A DNA stretch of 64,000 nt. It comes from Parvibaculum sp963696585 (lineage in GTDB: Bacteria; Pseudomonadota; Alphaproteobacteria; Parvibaculales; Parvibaculaceae). The DNA lies in the NCBI GenBank assembly GCA_963696585.1, contig CAVOKW010000004.1, forward strand, positions 11,221-75,220, given 5' to 3'. Both the position numbers and the translations under genes were made by a program. Shown piece by piece: positions 25,815 to 35,525 of this stretch. The stretch's first letter is position 1, and each line of letters opens with the position of its first letter. Below the pieces are notes generated by a model. The model was not told the origin of the DNA, did not search any database, and worked only from the letters and a program-made list of their open reading frames with translations.

Positions 25815-27419
25815 TCAGGCCTCCTCGACCTCCACGTCCTCGACAATTTCCTCGATGTCGTTGACGATTTCGAGTTCCGAAATCTCGTCTTCCTCTTCGT
25901 CTTCCGCTTCCGGCCGACGTTTTGGCAGTTTCACAGCGCGAAGCAGGAAGGCGGGCACATGGTCACCAAGGCCGATCACAGGCGCGCCATCATCGTCACG
26001 GTCGCGACCCCGGCCGCCGCGTTCACGCGACGGGCGCTCGCTGCGCTCAGCGCGATCAGCATTGCGCGGGCGTTCAACCGGACGCGGCGTTTCGATTGCG
26101 ACGGCGACAATGTCTTCCGCCGCATCTTCAACACCGGCCACATCGGCAGGTGATTCATCCTTGCGGTTGCGACCACGACCGCCTCGGCTGCGTCGTGCGC
26201 GTGCCGGTTTTTCCTCGCTGGCGACCACTTCGGATGCGGCCTCGCCATCAAGGGGCGCCTCAGGCACAGGAGATGCGTCAGCATCAGCGGCTTCATGCGG
26301 CGTTTTCTTCATGTCGAATGTCGGAATGGTGCTGCCAATCAGCTTTTCAATCGCCGTGAGATATTTGCCGTCTTCGCGCGTTGCCAGCATATAGGTCGTG
26401 CCAGCCTTGCCGGCGCGGCCCGTGCGGCCGATGCGATGCACATAATCTTCCGCATGCGTCGGCACGTCGAAATTGAAGACATGGCTCACATCAGGGATAT
26501 CAAGACCGCGTGCCGCGACATCGCTTGCCACCAGCAGGCGAATGGTGCCGGAGCGGAAACCGTCCAGCGTGCGTGTGCGGACACTCTGGTCCAGGTCGCC
26601 ATGCAGCGAGCCAACGGAGAGGCCGCTCTTTTCAAGCGCATTGTGAACGACGGTTACATCGCGCTTGCGATTGCAGAAGATGATCGCGTTTTTGACATTT
26701 TCGTTTTCGATCAGTTCACGCAGCACGTCGCGCTTGGCGTCGCGCGAGGTCTTGACCAGATGCTGGGCAATGTTGCTGCTGGCTGTTGAGGGCCGCGCCA
26801 CTTCAATACGTTCGGGATTTTGCAGGAAGGCATCTGTCAGGCGCTGGATCTCGGGCGCCATGGTGGCGGAGAAGAAAAGTGTCTGCCGCGTGAAGGGGAT
26901 TTTTTTGCAGATTTCTTCAATGTCGGGAATGAAGCCCATATCGAGCATACGGTCGGCTTCATCGATAACAAGGATCTGCACACCGGTCAGCAGCACCTTG
27001 CCGCGCCCGCAATGGTCAAGCAGTCGACCCGGTGTCGCGATCAGCACATCGACGCCACGATCCAGTTTCTTTTCCTGATCGCCAAAGGATACGCCACCAA
27101 TGAGCAGCGCCATCGAGAGCTTGCTGTATTTGCCATAGGTCTCGAAATTTTCAGCAACCTGGGCGGCAAGTTCGCGGGTCGGCTCCAGAATGAGCGAGCG
27201 CGGCATGCGCGCGCGTGCCCGGCCACGCGCCAAACGGTCGATCATCGGCAGCGTGAAGGACGCCGTCTTGCCTGTACCGGTCTGGGCGATGCCAAGCACG
27301 TCACGGCCGGCCAGCACCTGCGGAATGGCCTTGGCCTGAATGGGCGTGGGTTCGGTGTAGCCCGTTTCGGCAACTGCCTTCAGCACATCGGGCCCGAGAC
27401 CAAGTTCGTCGAATGTCAT
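25815..27419 (-). CDS. DEAD-box ATP-dependent RNA helicase
   Basis: A 534-residue helicase with every core motif: Q motif (TEPTPIQ), AQTGTGKT, PTRELA, TPGR, DEAD, SAT, HGDLDQ, ARGLDIPDV and HRIGRTGR, over about residues 1-380. The C-terminal extension is basic, Arg/Gly-rich, with RSRGGRGRNRK and RERGGRGRDRDD, then switches to a strongly acidic Glu/Asp tail of about 30 residues. The domain layout resembles RhlE-type helicases active in ribosome biogenesis and RNA decay. Start at 27419 gives the family N-terminus (MTFDELGL); upstream in-frame codons are leader. A promoter about 130 bases upstream implies a long 5' UTR. Confidence 0.95.
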   Translation of the reverse strand: MTFDELGLGPDVLKAVAETGYTEPTPIQAKAIPQVLAGRDVLGIAQTGTGKTASFTLPMIDRLARGRARARMPRSLILEPTRELAAQVAENFETYGKYSKLSMALLIGGVSFGDQEKKLDRGVDVLIATPGRLLDHCGRGKVLLTGVQILVIDEADRMLDMGFIPDIEEICKKIPFTRQTLFFSATMAPEIQRLTDAFLQNPERIEVARPSTASSNIAQHLVKTSRDAKRDVLRELIENENVKNAIIFCNRKRDVTVVHNALEKSGLSVGSLHGDLDQSVRTRTLDGFRSGTIRLLVASDVAARGLDIPDVSHVFNFDVPTHAEDYVHRIGRTGRAGKAGTTYMLATREDGKYLTAIEKLIGSTIPTFDMKKTPHEAADADASPVPEAPLDGEAASEVVASEEKPARARRSRGGRGRNRKDESPADVAGVEDAAEDIVAVAIETPRPVERPRNADRAERSERPSRERGGRGRDRDDDGAPVIGLGDHVPAFLLRAVKLPKRRPEAEDEEEDEISELEIVNDIEEIVEDVEVEEA

Positions 27420-27545
27420 AGATGAGACCTGTTCGCAATATGAACGCGCCTCCCCGGATACAGAGCCTTCATCCGGGAAACCGGCAGAAAGGGGGAAGGC
27501 TTGACGGACTATATATATGCAGCCCGCCTCAGCGAATTTGGCCGC

Positions 27546-27573
27546 AAGATAGGCCCTTAGCCTCAAATGTCAA
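27546..27573 (-). promoter_or_regulatory. Candidate sigma-70-type promoter of the DEAD-box helicase
   Basis: Read leftward, a consensus TTGACA (27573-27568) is followed after 16 bases by TATCTT (27551-27546). It would give a leader of roughly 120 bases before ATG 27419. Hexamers are seen; activity is inferred. Confidence 0.45.
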
Positions 27574-27675
27574 CTGATCCGGCCATGCTCAGGCGGCGTC
27601 TTAAGGCAAGATCGGGATTTTCCACACTTCAAGTCGTTGCTGTCATGGTTCCCTGAATGCCTCCGGCAGGGGGGA

Positions 27676-27855
27676 ATGAAAATGGCGAACCTGTCCGCCA
27701 GGACTGACATGGATGCGGCTTGCGCGCGCGGGCCAGCCTGGCTCGCACGCCAATGAGATCGAAATCGCGCTCACGCCATTTGGTCAGGTTGCCAATGGCA
27801 AGACGATAGGCGGCACAGGATTGGGTCTGCCACTCTCAAGCGTCTTGACGCAAAA
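27676..27855 (+). pseudogene. Decayed histidine-kinase ATPase-domain fragment
   Basis: Between the helicase leader and parE, one frame reads EIEIALTPFGQVANGKTIGG and then GTGLGLPLS (27812-27838), the G2-box region of sensor histidine kinases. Upstream, in another frame, ENGEPV is followed by a broken D-stop-H-G-C-G-L-R-A that matches the DTGIGM G1 box with a small insertion or frameshift. Dimerisation and sensor domains are absent and the sequence ends against the parE stop. It is a gene fossil, not a working gene. Together with the helicase leader it accounts for the 436-base gap 27420-27855. Confidence 0.65.
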
Positions 27856-29901
27856 TCAGATGTCGAGATCCTTGGCGAAGGCGGCGCGTTCCTGAATGAA
27901 CTGGAACCGCATTTCCGCCTTGTTGCCCATCAAGCGCTCAACGGAAGATGATGTGTCGGCCGCCTCTGACTCAGGGATCACGACCTTGAGCAGGGTCCGC
28001 TTCGATCTTGTCATGGTGGTTTCCTTGAGCTGCGCCGGCAGCATTTCGCCCAGACCCTTGAAGCGGCTGATTTCAACCTTGCCACGCGAGCCGAACATCG
28101 TTTTCAGCAATTCATCCTTATGCGCATCATCGCGCGCATAGGCCGTCTTGCCGCCCTGAGTCAGTTTGTAAAGCGGCGGCACGGCCAGATAGAGATGGCC
28201 ATTGCGAATGAGCTGCGGCATTTCGCGGTAGAAAAAAGTGATGAGAAGCGACGCGATATGCGCGCCGTCAACATCGGCGTCCGTCATGATGATGACTTTT
28301 TCGTAGCGCAGGTCTTCATCGCGATATTGCGAGCCCGTGCGCACGCCAAGCGCCAGAACAAGATCGCCGATCTGCTGGTTCTGTTGCATCTTGCCGGAAC
28401 TGGCATTGGCAACATTCAGGATCTTGCCACGCAGCGGCAAGATGGCCTGTGTCGAGCGTTCGCGCGCCTGCTTGGCCGAACCGCCAGCCGAGTCACCTTC
28501 GACGAGGAAAAGTTCCGAACCCTCCGACCCGGACTGAGAGCAATCGGCGAGCTTGCCCGGCAGGCGCAGTTTTCGTGTCGCGGTCTTGCGCGCCACATCT
28601 TTTTCAAGCCGACGCCGCAGGCGATCTTCCGACCGGTCAATGATCCAGTCGAGAAGCCTGTTCGCCTGCTGTGGGGCGGCGGTCAACCAATGGTCAAAAT
28701 GGTCACCAATCGCTTTTTCAACCAGGCGTGTGGCTTCCGCACTGGAGAGTTTCTCCTTTGTCTGACCCTGAAACTCGGGCTCGCGAATAAAGACCGAGAG
28801 CAGGGCATTGGAGGTGCCCATGATGTCTTCGGCCTGAATCTGGCTGGCCTTCTTGTTGCCGACGAGTTCGCCATAGGCCTTGAGGCCCTTCATCAGCGCC
28901 GCACGAAGACCGGCTTCATGCGTGCCGCCTTCAGGTGTTGGAATGGTGTTGCAATAGGAGCTGATGAAACCTTCATCTGTCGCTGTCCAGGCGATTGCCC
29001 ATTCAACGGAGCCATGGCTGCCAGCGCGCGCGACTTTGCCCGAGAAGGGTTCCGTCGTCACCATCTCGGCGCCATCAATCGTGGCGCGCAAATAATCGAC
29101 AAGGCCGCCGGGGAAATGCAGTACCTCGCTCGCAGGCGTTGCGTCCTTGTCTTTCAGAAGTTCGCTGGCGCAAGACCAGCGGATTTCGACGCCGCCATAG
29201 AGATAGGCTTTCGAGCGCGCCATCTTGTAGAGCCGCGCCGGTTTGAAGGCGGCATCCTTGCCAAAAATCCCGGCATCGGGATGGAAGGTAATGCGTGTGC
29301 CGCGACGGTTCTGCACACGGCCTTGCTCGATCAACTTTGTCTTGGGGGCGCCGCGTTCATAGCGCTGTGTGTAAAGCGTCTGGTCGCGCGCGACCTCCAC
29401 ATCAAGCCAGTCTGAAAGCGCATTGACGACAGAGACACCAACGCCATGCAAACCACCGGAGGTTTCATAGGCCTTGCCGCCAAACTTGCCGCCCGAATGC
29501 AGCGTCGTCAGAATGACCTCAAGGGCTGACTTGTTCTTGAACTTGGGATGCGGATCCACCGGAATGCCGCGGCCATTGTCGGCCACGGTCAGGCTGCCAT
29601 CAGCATGCAGCGACACATCGATCCAGTTGGCGTGGCCCGCCACGGCTTCGTCCATCGCATTGTCGAGCACTTCAGCAAAGAGATGATGCAAGGCCTTCTC
29701 GTCAGTGCCACCGATATACATGCCGGGGCGACGGCGCACGGGTTCAAGGCCTTCCAGAACCTCGATGTCTTTGGCCGAATAGCTCTCGTCACGTGGTGAC
29801 GCTTTCGCCGAAGCCTTTGCAGGCTTTGCGCTTTTCGCGGGCGTGGCGAACAGATCACCTGTTCTGTCAGAGGCAGGGGCGGTCGACTTGCGGGCGGCCA
29901 T
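27856..29901 (-). CDS. parE: DNA topoisomerase IV subunit B
   Basis: A 681-residue GHKL-type II topoisomerase subunit that decatenates daughter chromosomes with ParC. The ATPase motifs DNAMDEAVAGHA, DNGRGIPVD and GGLHGVGVSVVNALS are present, as are the TOPRIM motifs EGDSAGG and DADVDGAHI and the C-terminal RFKGLGEM. ParE rather than GyrB is judged from length and from the sequence around the TOPRIM domain. ATG 29901 gives the usual start; a Lys/Ala/Pro/Ser-rich N-terminal linker of about 35 residues precedes the ATPase domain. Confidence 0.93.
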   Translation of the reverse strand: MAARKSTAPASDRTGDLFATPAKSAKPAKASAKASPRDESYSAKDIEVLEGLEPVRRRPGMYIGGTDEKALHHLFAEVLDNAMDEAVAGHANWIDVSLHADGSLTVADNGRGIPVDPHPKFKNKSALEVILTTLHSGGKFGGKAYETSGGLHGVGVSVVNALSDWLDVEVARDQTLYTQRYERGAPKTKLIEQGRVQNRRGTRITFHPDAGIFGKDAAFKPARLYKMARSKAYLYGGVEIRWSCASELLKDKDATPASEVLHFPGGLVDYLRATIDGAEMVTTEPFSGKVARAGSHGSVEWAIAWTATDEGFISSYCNTIPTPEGGTHEAGLRAALMKGLKAYGELVGNKKASQIQAEDIMGTSNALLSVFIREPEFQGQTKEKLSSAEATRLVEKAIGDHFDHWLTAAPQQANRLLDWIIDRSEDRLRRRLEKDVARKTATRKLRLPGKLADCSQSGSEGSELFLVEGDSAGGSAKQARERSTQAILPLRGKILNVANASSGKMQQNQQIGDLVLALGVRTGSQYRDEDLRYEKVIIMTDADVDGAHIASLLITFFYREMPQLIRNGHLYLAVPPLYKLTQGGKTAYARDDAHKDELLKTMFGSRGKVEISRFKGLGEMLPAQLKETTMTRSKRTLLKVVIPESEAADTSSSVERLMGNKAEMRFQFIQERAAFAKDLDI

Positions 29902-30076
29902 GAACTCTTGCTGCGATGTGGGAGGTCGAATCAACGTGATTGTAGGGGGAGGGGGCACAAAGCGGCAACGCTAATAGACCCTGACATGAGGATGATTTGC
30001 CACTCACGATCAATGTGGCACAATCCGCCCCAGCAAATGGGGGACACCGCCCCAATCGACAAGAAGGAAAGAACCC

Positions 30077-31375
<1,299 letters not shown>

Positions 31376-31862
31376 CCGCTCATTAGCCCGTGCGGCGGCC
31401 CGTGTGGCGGCCCGTGTGGCAAAGCACGCAACCCCGCTCAAGCGGAAGCCCCGGGTGATCCTGTCGGGCGTTCCCTCGCGGGGCTGCTGCTGGATGTGCC
31501 TCCGGCACTCGCCCACACCTATAGGCGGGGCAACAGACGGCCTTCACCCTGAGCGCTCAATGGCGATGCTCTGGCGTCAGTTCGGGTTTGCGCCGGGTTG
31601 GCTTCAAGTTTGCACTGACCGGGCAACGCGTCAGATACGCGTTTCAGGCTTCAGACCGAATATATTGGAACCTGACGTTTCAAGTCAGGCCAGGGACGTT
31701 CAGACGTCATGCGTAGGTGGAGTCATCTTTGTAAACCTCCTGCCTTTCCAACAAAGAAAGCCTACGCTTGCATAGACTCTGGCGTCAACAGGAATGAGGG
31801 ACAGCCAGGCTGACCAAATAATTCATCCGTATAAGGACGAAAACGGTCTTGCCGCCAAACAG
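31376..31862. other. Hairpin-rich intergenic region between the flavin oxidoreductase and glnA
   Basis: No convincing gene lies in these 487 bases. A 12-base unit GCGGCCCGTGTG is tandemly repeated at 31395-31418. From 31625 to 31767 four inverted repeats follow closely: AACGCG/CGCGTT (31625-31643), CCTGAC/GTCAGG (31671-31689), GACGT/ACGTC (31695-31708), and a long hairpin with GCGTAGG/CCTACGC outer and CTTTGT/ACAAAG inner stems (31711-31767). An 11-base direct repeat CTCTGGCGTCA flanks the cluster (31569-31579 and 31777-31787). A structured small RNA or a miniature repeat element is possible. Confidence 0.45.
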
Positions 31863-31888
31863 AAAGGCCGGTGTTTCCACCGGCCTTT
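31863..31888 (-). terminator. Intrinsic terminator of glnA
   Basis: A perfect 11-bp stem (31863-31873 with 31878-31888) with a 4-base loop, read leftward just after the glnA stop, is followed by a U-rich stretch (CTGTTT). Confidence 0.85.
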
Positions 31889-31910
31889 CCATTCAGTCGC
31901 AATCTGCGAA

Positions 31911-33317
31911 TTAGCAGCTGTAATACATGTCGAATTCAACCGGATGCGGCATCATTTCGTAGCGCATGTTTTCTTCCCACTTGAGTTCCATATAGGAGTC
32001 GATCTGGTCGTCGGTGAACACGCCACCCTTTGTCAGGAAGGCGCGGTCGGCGTCGAGAGCGAGCAGGGCTTCGCGCAGGCTACCGCAAACCGTCGGGATC
32101 TGCTTCAGCTCTTCGGGCGGAAGCGAGTAGAGATCCTTGTCCATCGGTGCACCCGGATCGATCTTGTTCTGGATGCCATCAAGGCCCGCCATCAGCATGG
32201 CTGCGAAAGCGAGATAGGGATTGGCCGTCGGATCGGGGAAGCGGATTTCGATACGCTTCGCCTTGGGCGACGTGCCATGCGGAATACGGCAGGATGCCGA
32301 CCGGTTGCGAGCCGAGTAAGCCAGCAGCACGGGGGCTTCATAGCCCGGGACCAGACGCTTGTAGCTGTTGGTCGAGGGATTGGTGAAGGCATTGAGCGCC
32401 TTGGCATGTTTCAGAATGCCGCCGATATACCACAGGCATTCCTGGCTGAGGTCGGCATATTTGTTGCCGGCGAAAAGCGGCTTGCCATCTTTCCAGATCG
32501 ACTGGTGGCAATGCATGCCCGAACCATTGTCACCGAAAACCGGCTTCGGCATGAACGTCGCCGTCTTGCCGAAAGCGTGAGCGGTGTTGTGGATCACGTA
32601 TTTGTAGAGCTGGAGATGGTCAGCAACCGTCGTCAGCGTGGCGAACTTGATGCCGAGTTCGTGCTGGGCCGAGGCCACTTCGTGGTGATGCTTTTCAACC
32701 ACGACACCCATTTCGGCCATCAGTGTCAGCATTTCGCCGCGCAGGTCCTGAGCGCTGTCGATCGGGTTGACCGGGAAGTAGCCACCCTTTGTACGAACGC
32801 GGTGACCGAGATTGCCGGTTTCGTAATCCGTGTCGGTGTTGGTCGGCAGTTCGATCGAGTCGAGTTCAAAGCCGGTCTTGTAGGCAGAGGTCGAGAACTT
32901 CACATCATCGAAGATGAAGAATTCGGCTTCGGGGCCGAAAACCACGGTGTCGCCGATACCGGTCGACTTGAGATAGGCCTCAGCCATCTTGGCTGTGCCG
33001 CGCGGGTCACGGGCATAGGCTTCGCCCGAAGGTTCGAGAATGTCGCAGAAGATCGCGAGTGTGGTCTGCGCATAGAACGGGTCGATGGCAGCTGTTGCAG
33101 CATCGGGCAAAAGCACCATGTCGGATTCATTGATGGCCTTCCAGCCAGCAATCGATGAACCGTCGAACATCGTGCCTTCAGCAAACATGTCTTCGTCGAT
33201 GAGACCGATATCGAAAGTGACGTGCTGCATCTTGCCGCGCGGGTCCGTGAAACGCAGATCGACGTACTTGACGTCCTTTTCCTGAATGATCTGCTGAATC
33301 GTATTGAAGTCAGCCAT
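31911..33317 (-). CDS. glnA: Glutamine synthetase, type I
   Basis: A 468-residue GS-I that makes glutamine from glutamate, ammonia and ATP as a cytosolic dodecamer. Family blocks include MFDGSSIAGW, FGPEAEFFIFD, the NGSGMHCHQSIWKDG loop and the Asn/Arg-rich active-site region RNRSASCRIP. The adenylylation segment MDKDLYSLPPEE carries the target Tyr, so GlnE control is expected. It is downstream of glnB with a 147-base hairpin-rich spacer (for example CGGGCA/TGCCCG) and shares its nitrogen-regulated promoter. Confidence 0.98.
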   Translation of the reverse strand: MADFNTIQQIIQEKDVKYVDLRFTDPRGKMQHVTFDIGLIDEDMFAEGTMFDGSSIAGWKAINESDMVLLPDAATAAIDPFYAQTTLAIFCDILEPSGEAYARDPRGTAKMAEAYLKSTGIGDTVVFGPEAEFFIFDDVKFSTSAYKTGFELDSIELPTNTDTDYETGNLGHRVRTKGGYFPVNPIDSAQDLRGEMLTLMAEMGVVVEKHHHEVASAQHELGIKFATLTTVADHLQLYKYVIHNTAHAFGKTATFMPKPVFGDNGSGMHCHQSIWKDGKPLFAGNKYADLSQECLWYIGGILKHAKALNAFTNPSTNSYKRLVPGYEAPVLLAYSARNRSASCRIPHGTSPKAKRIEIRFPDPTANPYLAFAAMLMAGLDGIQNKIDPGAPMDKDLYSLPPEELKQIPTVCGSLREALLALDADRAFLTKGGVFTDDQIDSYMELKWEENMRYEMMPHPVEFDMYYSC

Positions 33318-33464
33318 TGGATCCTCTTTTCCCTGTTATTCCGGAAGTGTAGGTGGGTCGGGCAACTGCCCGGTTGGGGTATTCAGAACCGGGGGAGCGA
33401 CCCGTCGGCGCTGTTTGGGCCAAGGCCCGGACGTAAGGAATGGTGCCGGTGAACCGGCAGTTCC

Positions 33465-33803
33465 TCAGATAGCTTCCACGCCAATTTCACCGGTGCGGAT
33501 GCGAATTGCTTCTTCAACATTCGAGATGAATATTTTGCCGTCGCCGATGCGACCGGTACGCGCTGCCTGCTGAATGGCTTCAACGGCTTTCGCGACCATA
33601 TCGTCATTGAGAACAACTTCGATCTTCACCTTGGGCAGAAAATCGACAACATACTCGGCGCCCCGATAGAGCTCGGTATGACCCTTTTGTCGGCCAAAGC
33701 CCTTAGCCTCGGTCACGGTGATGCCCTGCAGGCCGACTTCCTGAAGCGCTTCCTTCACCTCGTCGAGTTTGAATGGCTTAATGATGGCCTCAATCTTCTT
33801 CAT
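33465..33803 (-). CDS. glnB: Nitrogen regulatory protein P-II
   Basis: A 112-residue PII signal protein that integrates glutamine and 2-oxoglutarate status. The T-loop is KGHTELYRGAEYVVDFLPK, with the uridylylation target Tyr 51 in place, and the C-terminal signature GDGKIFISNVEEAIRIRTGE is intact. It is GlnB rather than GlnK by linkage to glnA instead of amtB. A Shine-Dalgarno (AAGGAAAAG) precedes the start, and a sigma-54 promoter lies about 60 bases upstream. Confidence 0.97.
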   Translation of the reverse strand: MKKIEAIIKPFKLDEVKEALQEVGLQGITVTEAKGFGRQKGHTELYRGAEYVVDFLPKVKIEVVLNDDMVAKAVEAIQQAARTGRIGDGKIFISNVEEAIRIRTGEIGVEAI

Positions 33804-33859
33804 CTATCTTTTCCTTCAGCTTGGGTCGGCTTGCCCGCCTCTATGCATCTCGCCTGAGT

Positions 33860-33875
33860 AGCATGGGCCGTGCCA
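33860..33875 (-). promoter_or_regulatory. Sigma-54 (RpoN) promoter of glnB-glnA
   Basis: On the minus strand the sequence TGGCACGGCCCATGCT matches the -24/-12 consensus TGGCACGNNNNTTGCW at all but one defined position, with the GG and GC doublets at the right spacing. It lies 57-72 bases upstream of the glnB start. An NtrC-like site lies about 100 bases further upstream. Confidence 0.85.
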
Positions 33876-34158
33876 ACCGGGGGTCTCCATAAAATATAAT
33901 TCATAACAATAGGTTAGCTCTTCCATCGGGAATCGATGCCGCTATCTTGGGCATAAGGAATGCACACAATATGTGCAATATGGATGAAATCTAGCCATTA
34001 ACAATTTTTGCCCTAAGAAAAGGCAATTTTCGGCACGTGTCGCCTGAAGAGGCCAGAGAGCCGCCATTTGACAGTCTGCCCGCGCGCCGCGACAAGATCG
34101 GATCAGACAGGGCGCACAAACAGCGCCCGCAAGCAGCATATGACCGGACGAGGCACCA
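33876..34158. other. Divergent intergenic region between glnB and the aminotransferase
   Basis: Apart from the nitrogen-regulated sites, the stretch is AT-rich around 33890-34010 (for example AAAATATAATTCATAACAAT) and has no coding potential. It is the promoter region for both flanking genes; no rightward promoter is assigned. Confidence 0.5.
33961..33977 (-). promoter_or_regulatory. NtrC-like enhancer site upstream of glnB-glnA
   Basis: TGCACA-CAATA-TGTGCA is a perfect 6-bp inverted repeat with a 5-base spacer, the same 17-base geometry as the NtrC consensus TGCACC-N5-GGTGCA and differing only in the two innermost arm bases. Its distance from the sigma-54 promoter (about 100 bases) is typical of an upstream activator site. 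Confidence 0.7.
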
Positions 34159-35331
34159 ATGCAGACCACCAATCAGGTTTTTGCCGGACTGGGCACAACC
34201 ATCTTCACGGTGATGTCAGCCCTTGCCAGCGCGCATGGCGCGATCAATCTGGGGCAGGGTTTCCCGGATGATGAAGGTCCGGACGACATCAGGGCGGCGG
34301 CTGCCAAATCGATTGTCGAGGGGCCGAACCAGTATCCGCCGATGATGGGTGTTCCGGCCTTGCGTCAGGCCGTTGCCGCCGCCAACAAGCGCTTCTATGG
34401 CCTGGATGTGGATTGGCAGACGCAAGTGCTCGTCACCTCCGGCGCGACAGAGGCGCTGAGCGATTGCCTCCTGGCGCTGTTGCAGCCGGGCGATGAAGTC
34501 ATTCTCCTTGAACCTTGTTATGACAGCTATCGACCGATCATCGAAGCGGCGGGCGCCAAAGCCGTCTGCGTGGCGCTTGAGCCGCCGCATTGGTCCCTGC
34601 CGCAGGCTGCACTGGAAGCCGCTTTTACACCGCGCACAAAACTTGTGCTCCTGAATTCGCCGATGAACCCGACCGGCAAGGTTTTTACGCCCGACGAACT
34701 GGCGAAAATAGCTGAACTCGTTCGCACACATGATGCCTATGTGCTCTGTGACGAGGTCTATGAGCATCTCGTTTTTTCCGGCCATCCGCATGTGCCGCTG
34801 ATGACCTTGCCGGATATGCGCGAGCGCTGCCTGCGCGTCGGCTCGGCAGGCAAAACCTTCTCGCTCACGGGCTGGAAGATCGGTTATGTGACCGGACCTG
34901 CCGCGCTCATCGCCGAGGTCGCCAAGGTGCATCAGTTCATCACTTTCACGACGCCCCCCGCCTTGCAATCCGCCATTGCCTATGGCCTCGGCAAGGCAGA
35001 TGCGTATTTTGAAGACCTCGCAGCCTCCCTTGAAGCCAAGCGCGACCTGCTGGCAAAGGGGCTCACGGAGGCAGGGTTCGACGTCTTGCCGACAGATGGC
35101 ACCTATTTCATCAGCGCCGACTTTCGCCCGCTTGGCTTCAATGGCACGGATGAAGATTTCTGCCGCGAGATCACGGTGAAGGCAAAGGTCGCTGCCATTC
35201 CCCTGAGTGCCTTTTATCCGCAGGGCGCGAGCCATGCCCCGCGCCATCTCGTCCGATTCTGCTTCTGCAAGCAGGACGCCATTCTGGCAGAGGCAAGTGC
35301 GCGTCTGTTACAATGGTCGCGACGCCGCTGA
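34159..35331 (+). CDS. Class I/II pyridoxal-phosphate aminotransferase
   Basis: A 390-residue fold-type I aminotransferase. The N-terminal INLGQGFPDDEGP, NSPMNPTGKVFTPDEL and the PLP-lysine block SAGKTFSLTGWKIGY are typical of the kynurenine/methionine (KAT III, YbdL-like) and related DapC-like branch. Substrate cannot be settled from sequence; keto-methionine, kynurenine or succinyl-amino-ketopimelate are possibilities. The gene is divergent from glnB and ends before a microsatellite. Confidence 0.9.
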   Translation: MQTTNQVFAGLGTTIFTVMSALASAHGAINLGQGFPDDEGPDDIRAAAAKSIVEGPNQYPPMMGVPALRQAVAAANKRFYGLDVDWQTQVLVTSGATEALSDCLLALLQPGDEVILLEPCYDSYRPIIEAAGAKAVCVALEPPHWSLPQAALEAAFTPRTKLVLLNSPMNPTGKVFTPDELAKIAELVRTHDAYVLCDEVYEHLVFSGHPHVPLMTLPDMRERCLRVGSAGKTFSLTGWKIGYVTGPAALIAEVAKVHQFITFTTPPALQSAIAYGLGKADAYFEDLAASLEAKRDLLAKGLTEAGFDVLPTDGTYFISADFRPLGFNGTDEDFCREITVKAKVAAIPLSAFYPQGASHAPRHLVRFCFCKQDAILAEASARLLQWSRRR

Positions 35332-35407
35332 CAAAACAATCCAGGCAGAATGCAGCCGTGCCGTCGCGTCTTGTCGGGGCGCAATTCATGCGCAGGCCTT
35401 CGCATTC

Positions 35408-35437
35408 GCATGGGCATGGGCATGGGCATGGGCATGG
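35408..35437 (+). repeat. Hexanucleotide microsatellite (GCATGG)5
   Basis: Five perfect tandem copies of GCATGG lie in the 191-base gap between the aminotransferase and the histidine phosphatase gene. Confidence 0.95.
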
Positions 35438-35491
35438 TCGTGTCACATGATCGCGGTATCAATATTTTCACGTCGGCATAAGCAGCATATC

Positions 35492-35525
35492 AAAGGACGA
35501 GACACATGAAAGGACGAGACACATG
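35492..35525 (+). repeat. Tandem duplication of a ribosome-binding site and start codon
   Basis: The 17-mer aaaggacgagacacatg occurs twice in direct succession (35492-35508, 35509-35525). Each copy has an AAAGGA-type Shine-Dalgarno and an ATG. The second ATG (35523) starts the histidine phosphatase; the first (35506) is out of frame and opens an 11-codon frame overlapping the real start. Confidence 0.9.

Noticed and set aside
27713..27895. 60-codon frame with GTGLGLPLS considered as a small functional gene
   Set aside because: It lacks the other ATP-binding boxes in frame and overlaps the parE end; decay of a larger kinase is the simpler reading.
31404..31775. Rightward 123-codon frame in the gap before glnA
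   Set aside because: It has no family resemblance and no credible start, and it runs through the hairpin cluster.
35401..35440. GCATGG repeats considered as a CRISPR array
   Set aside because: Units are six bases with no spacers, and no cas genes are present.
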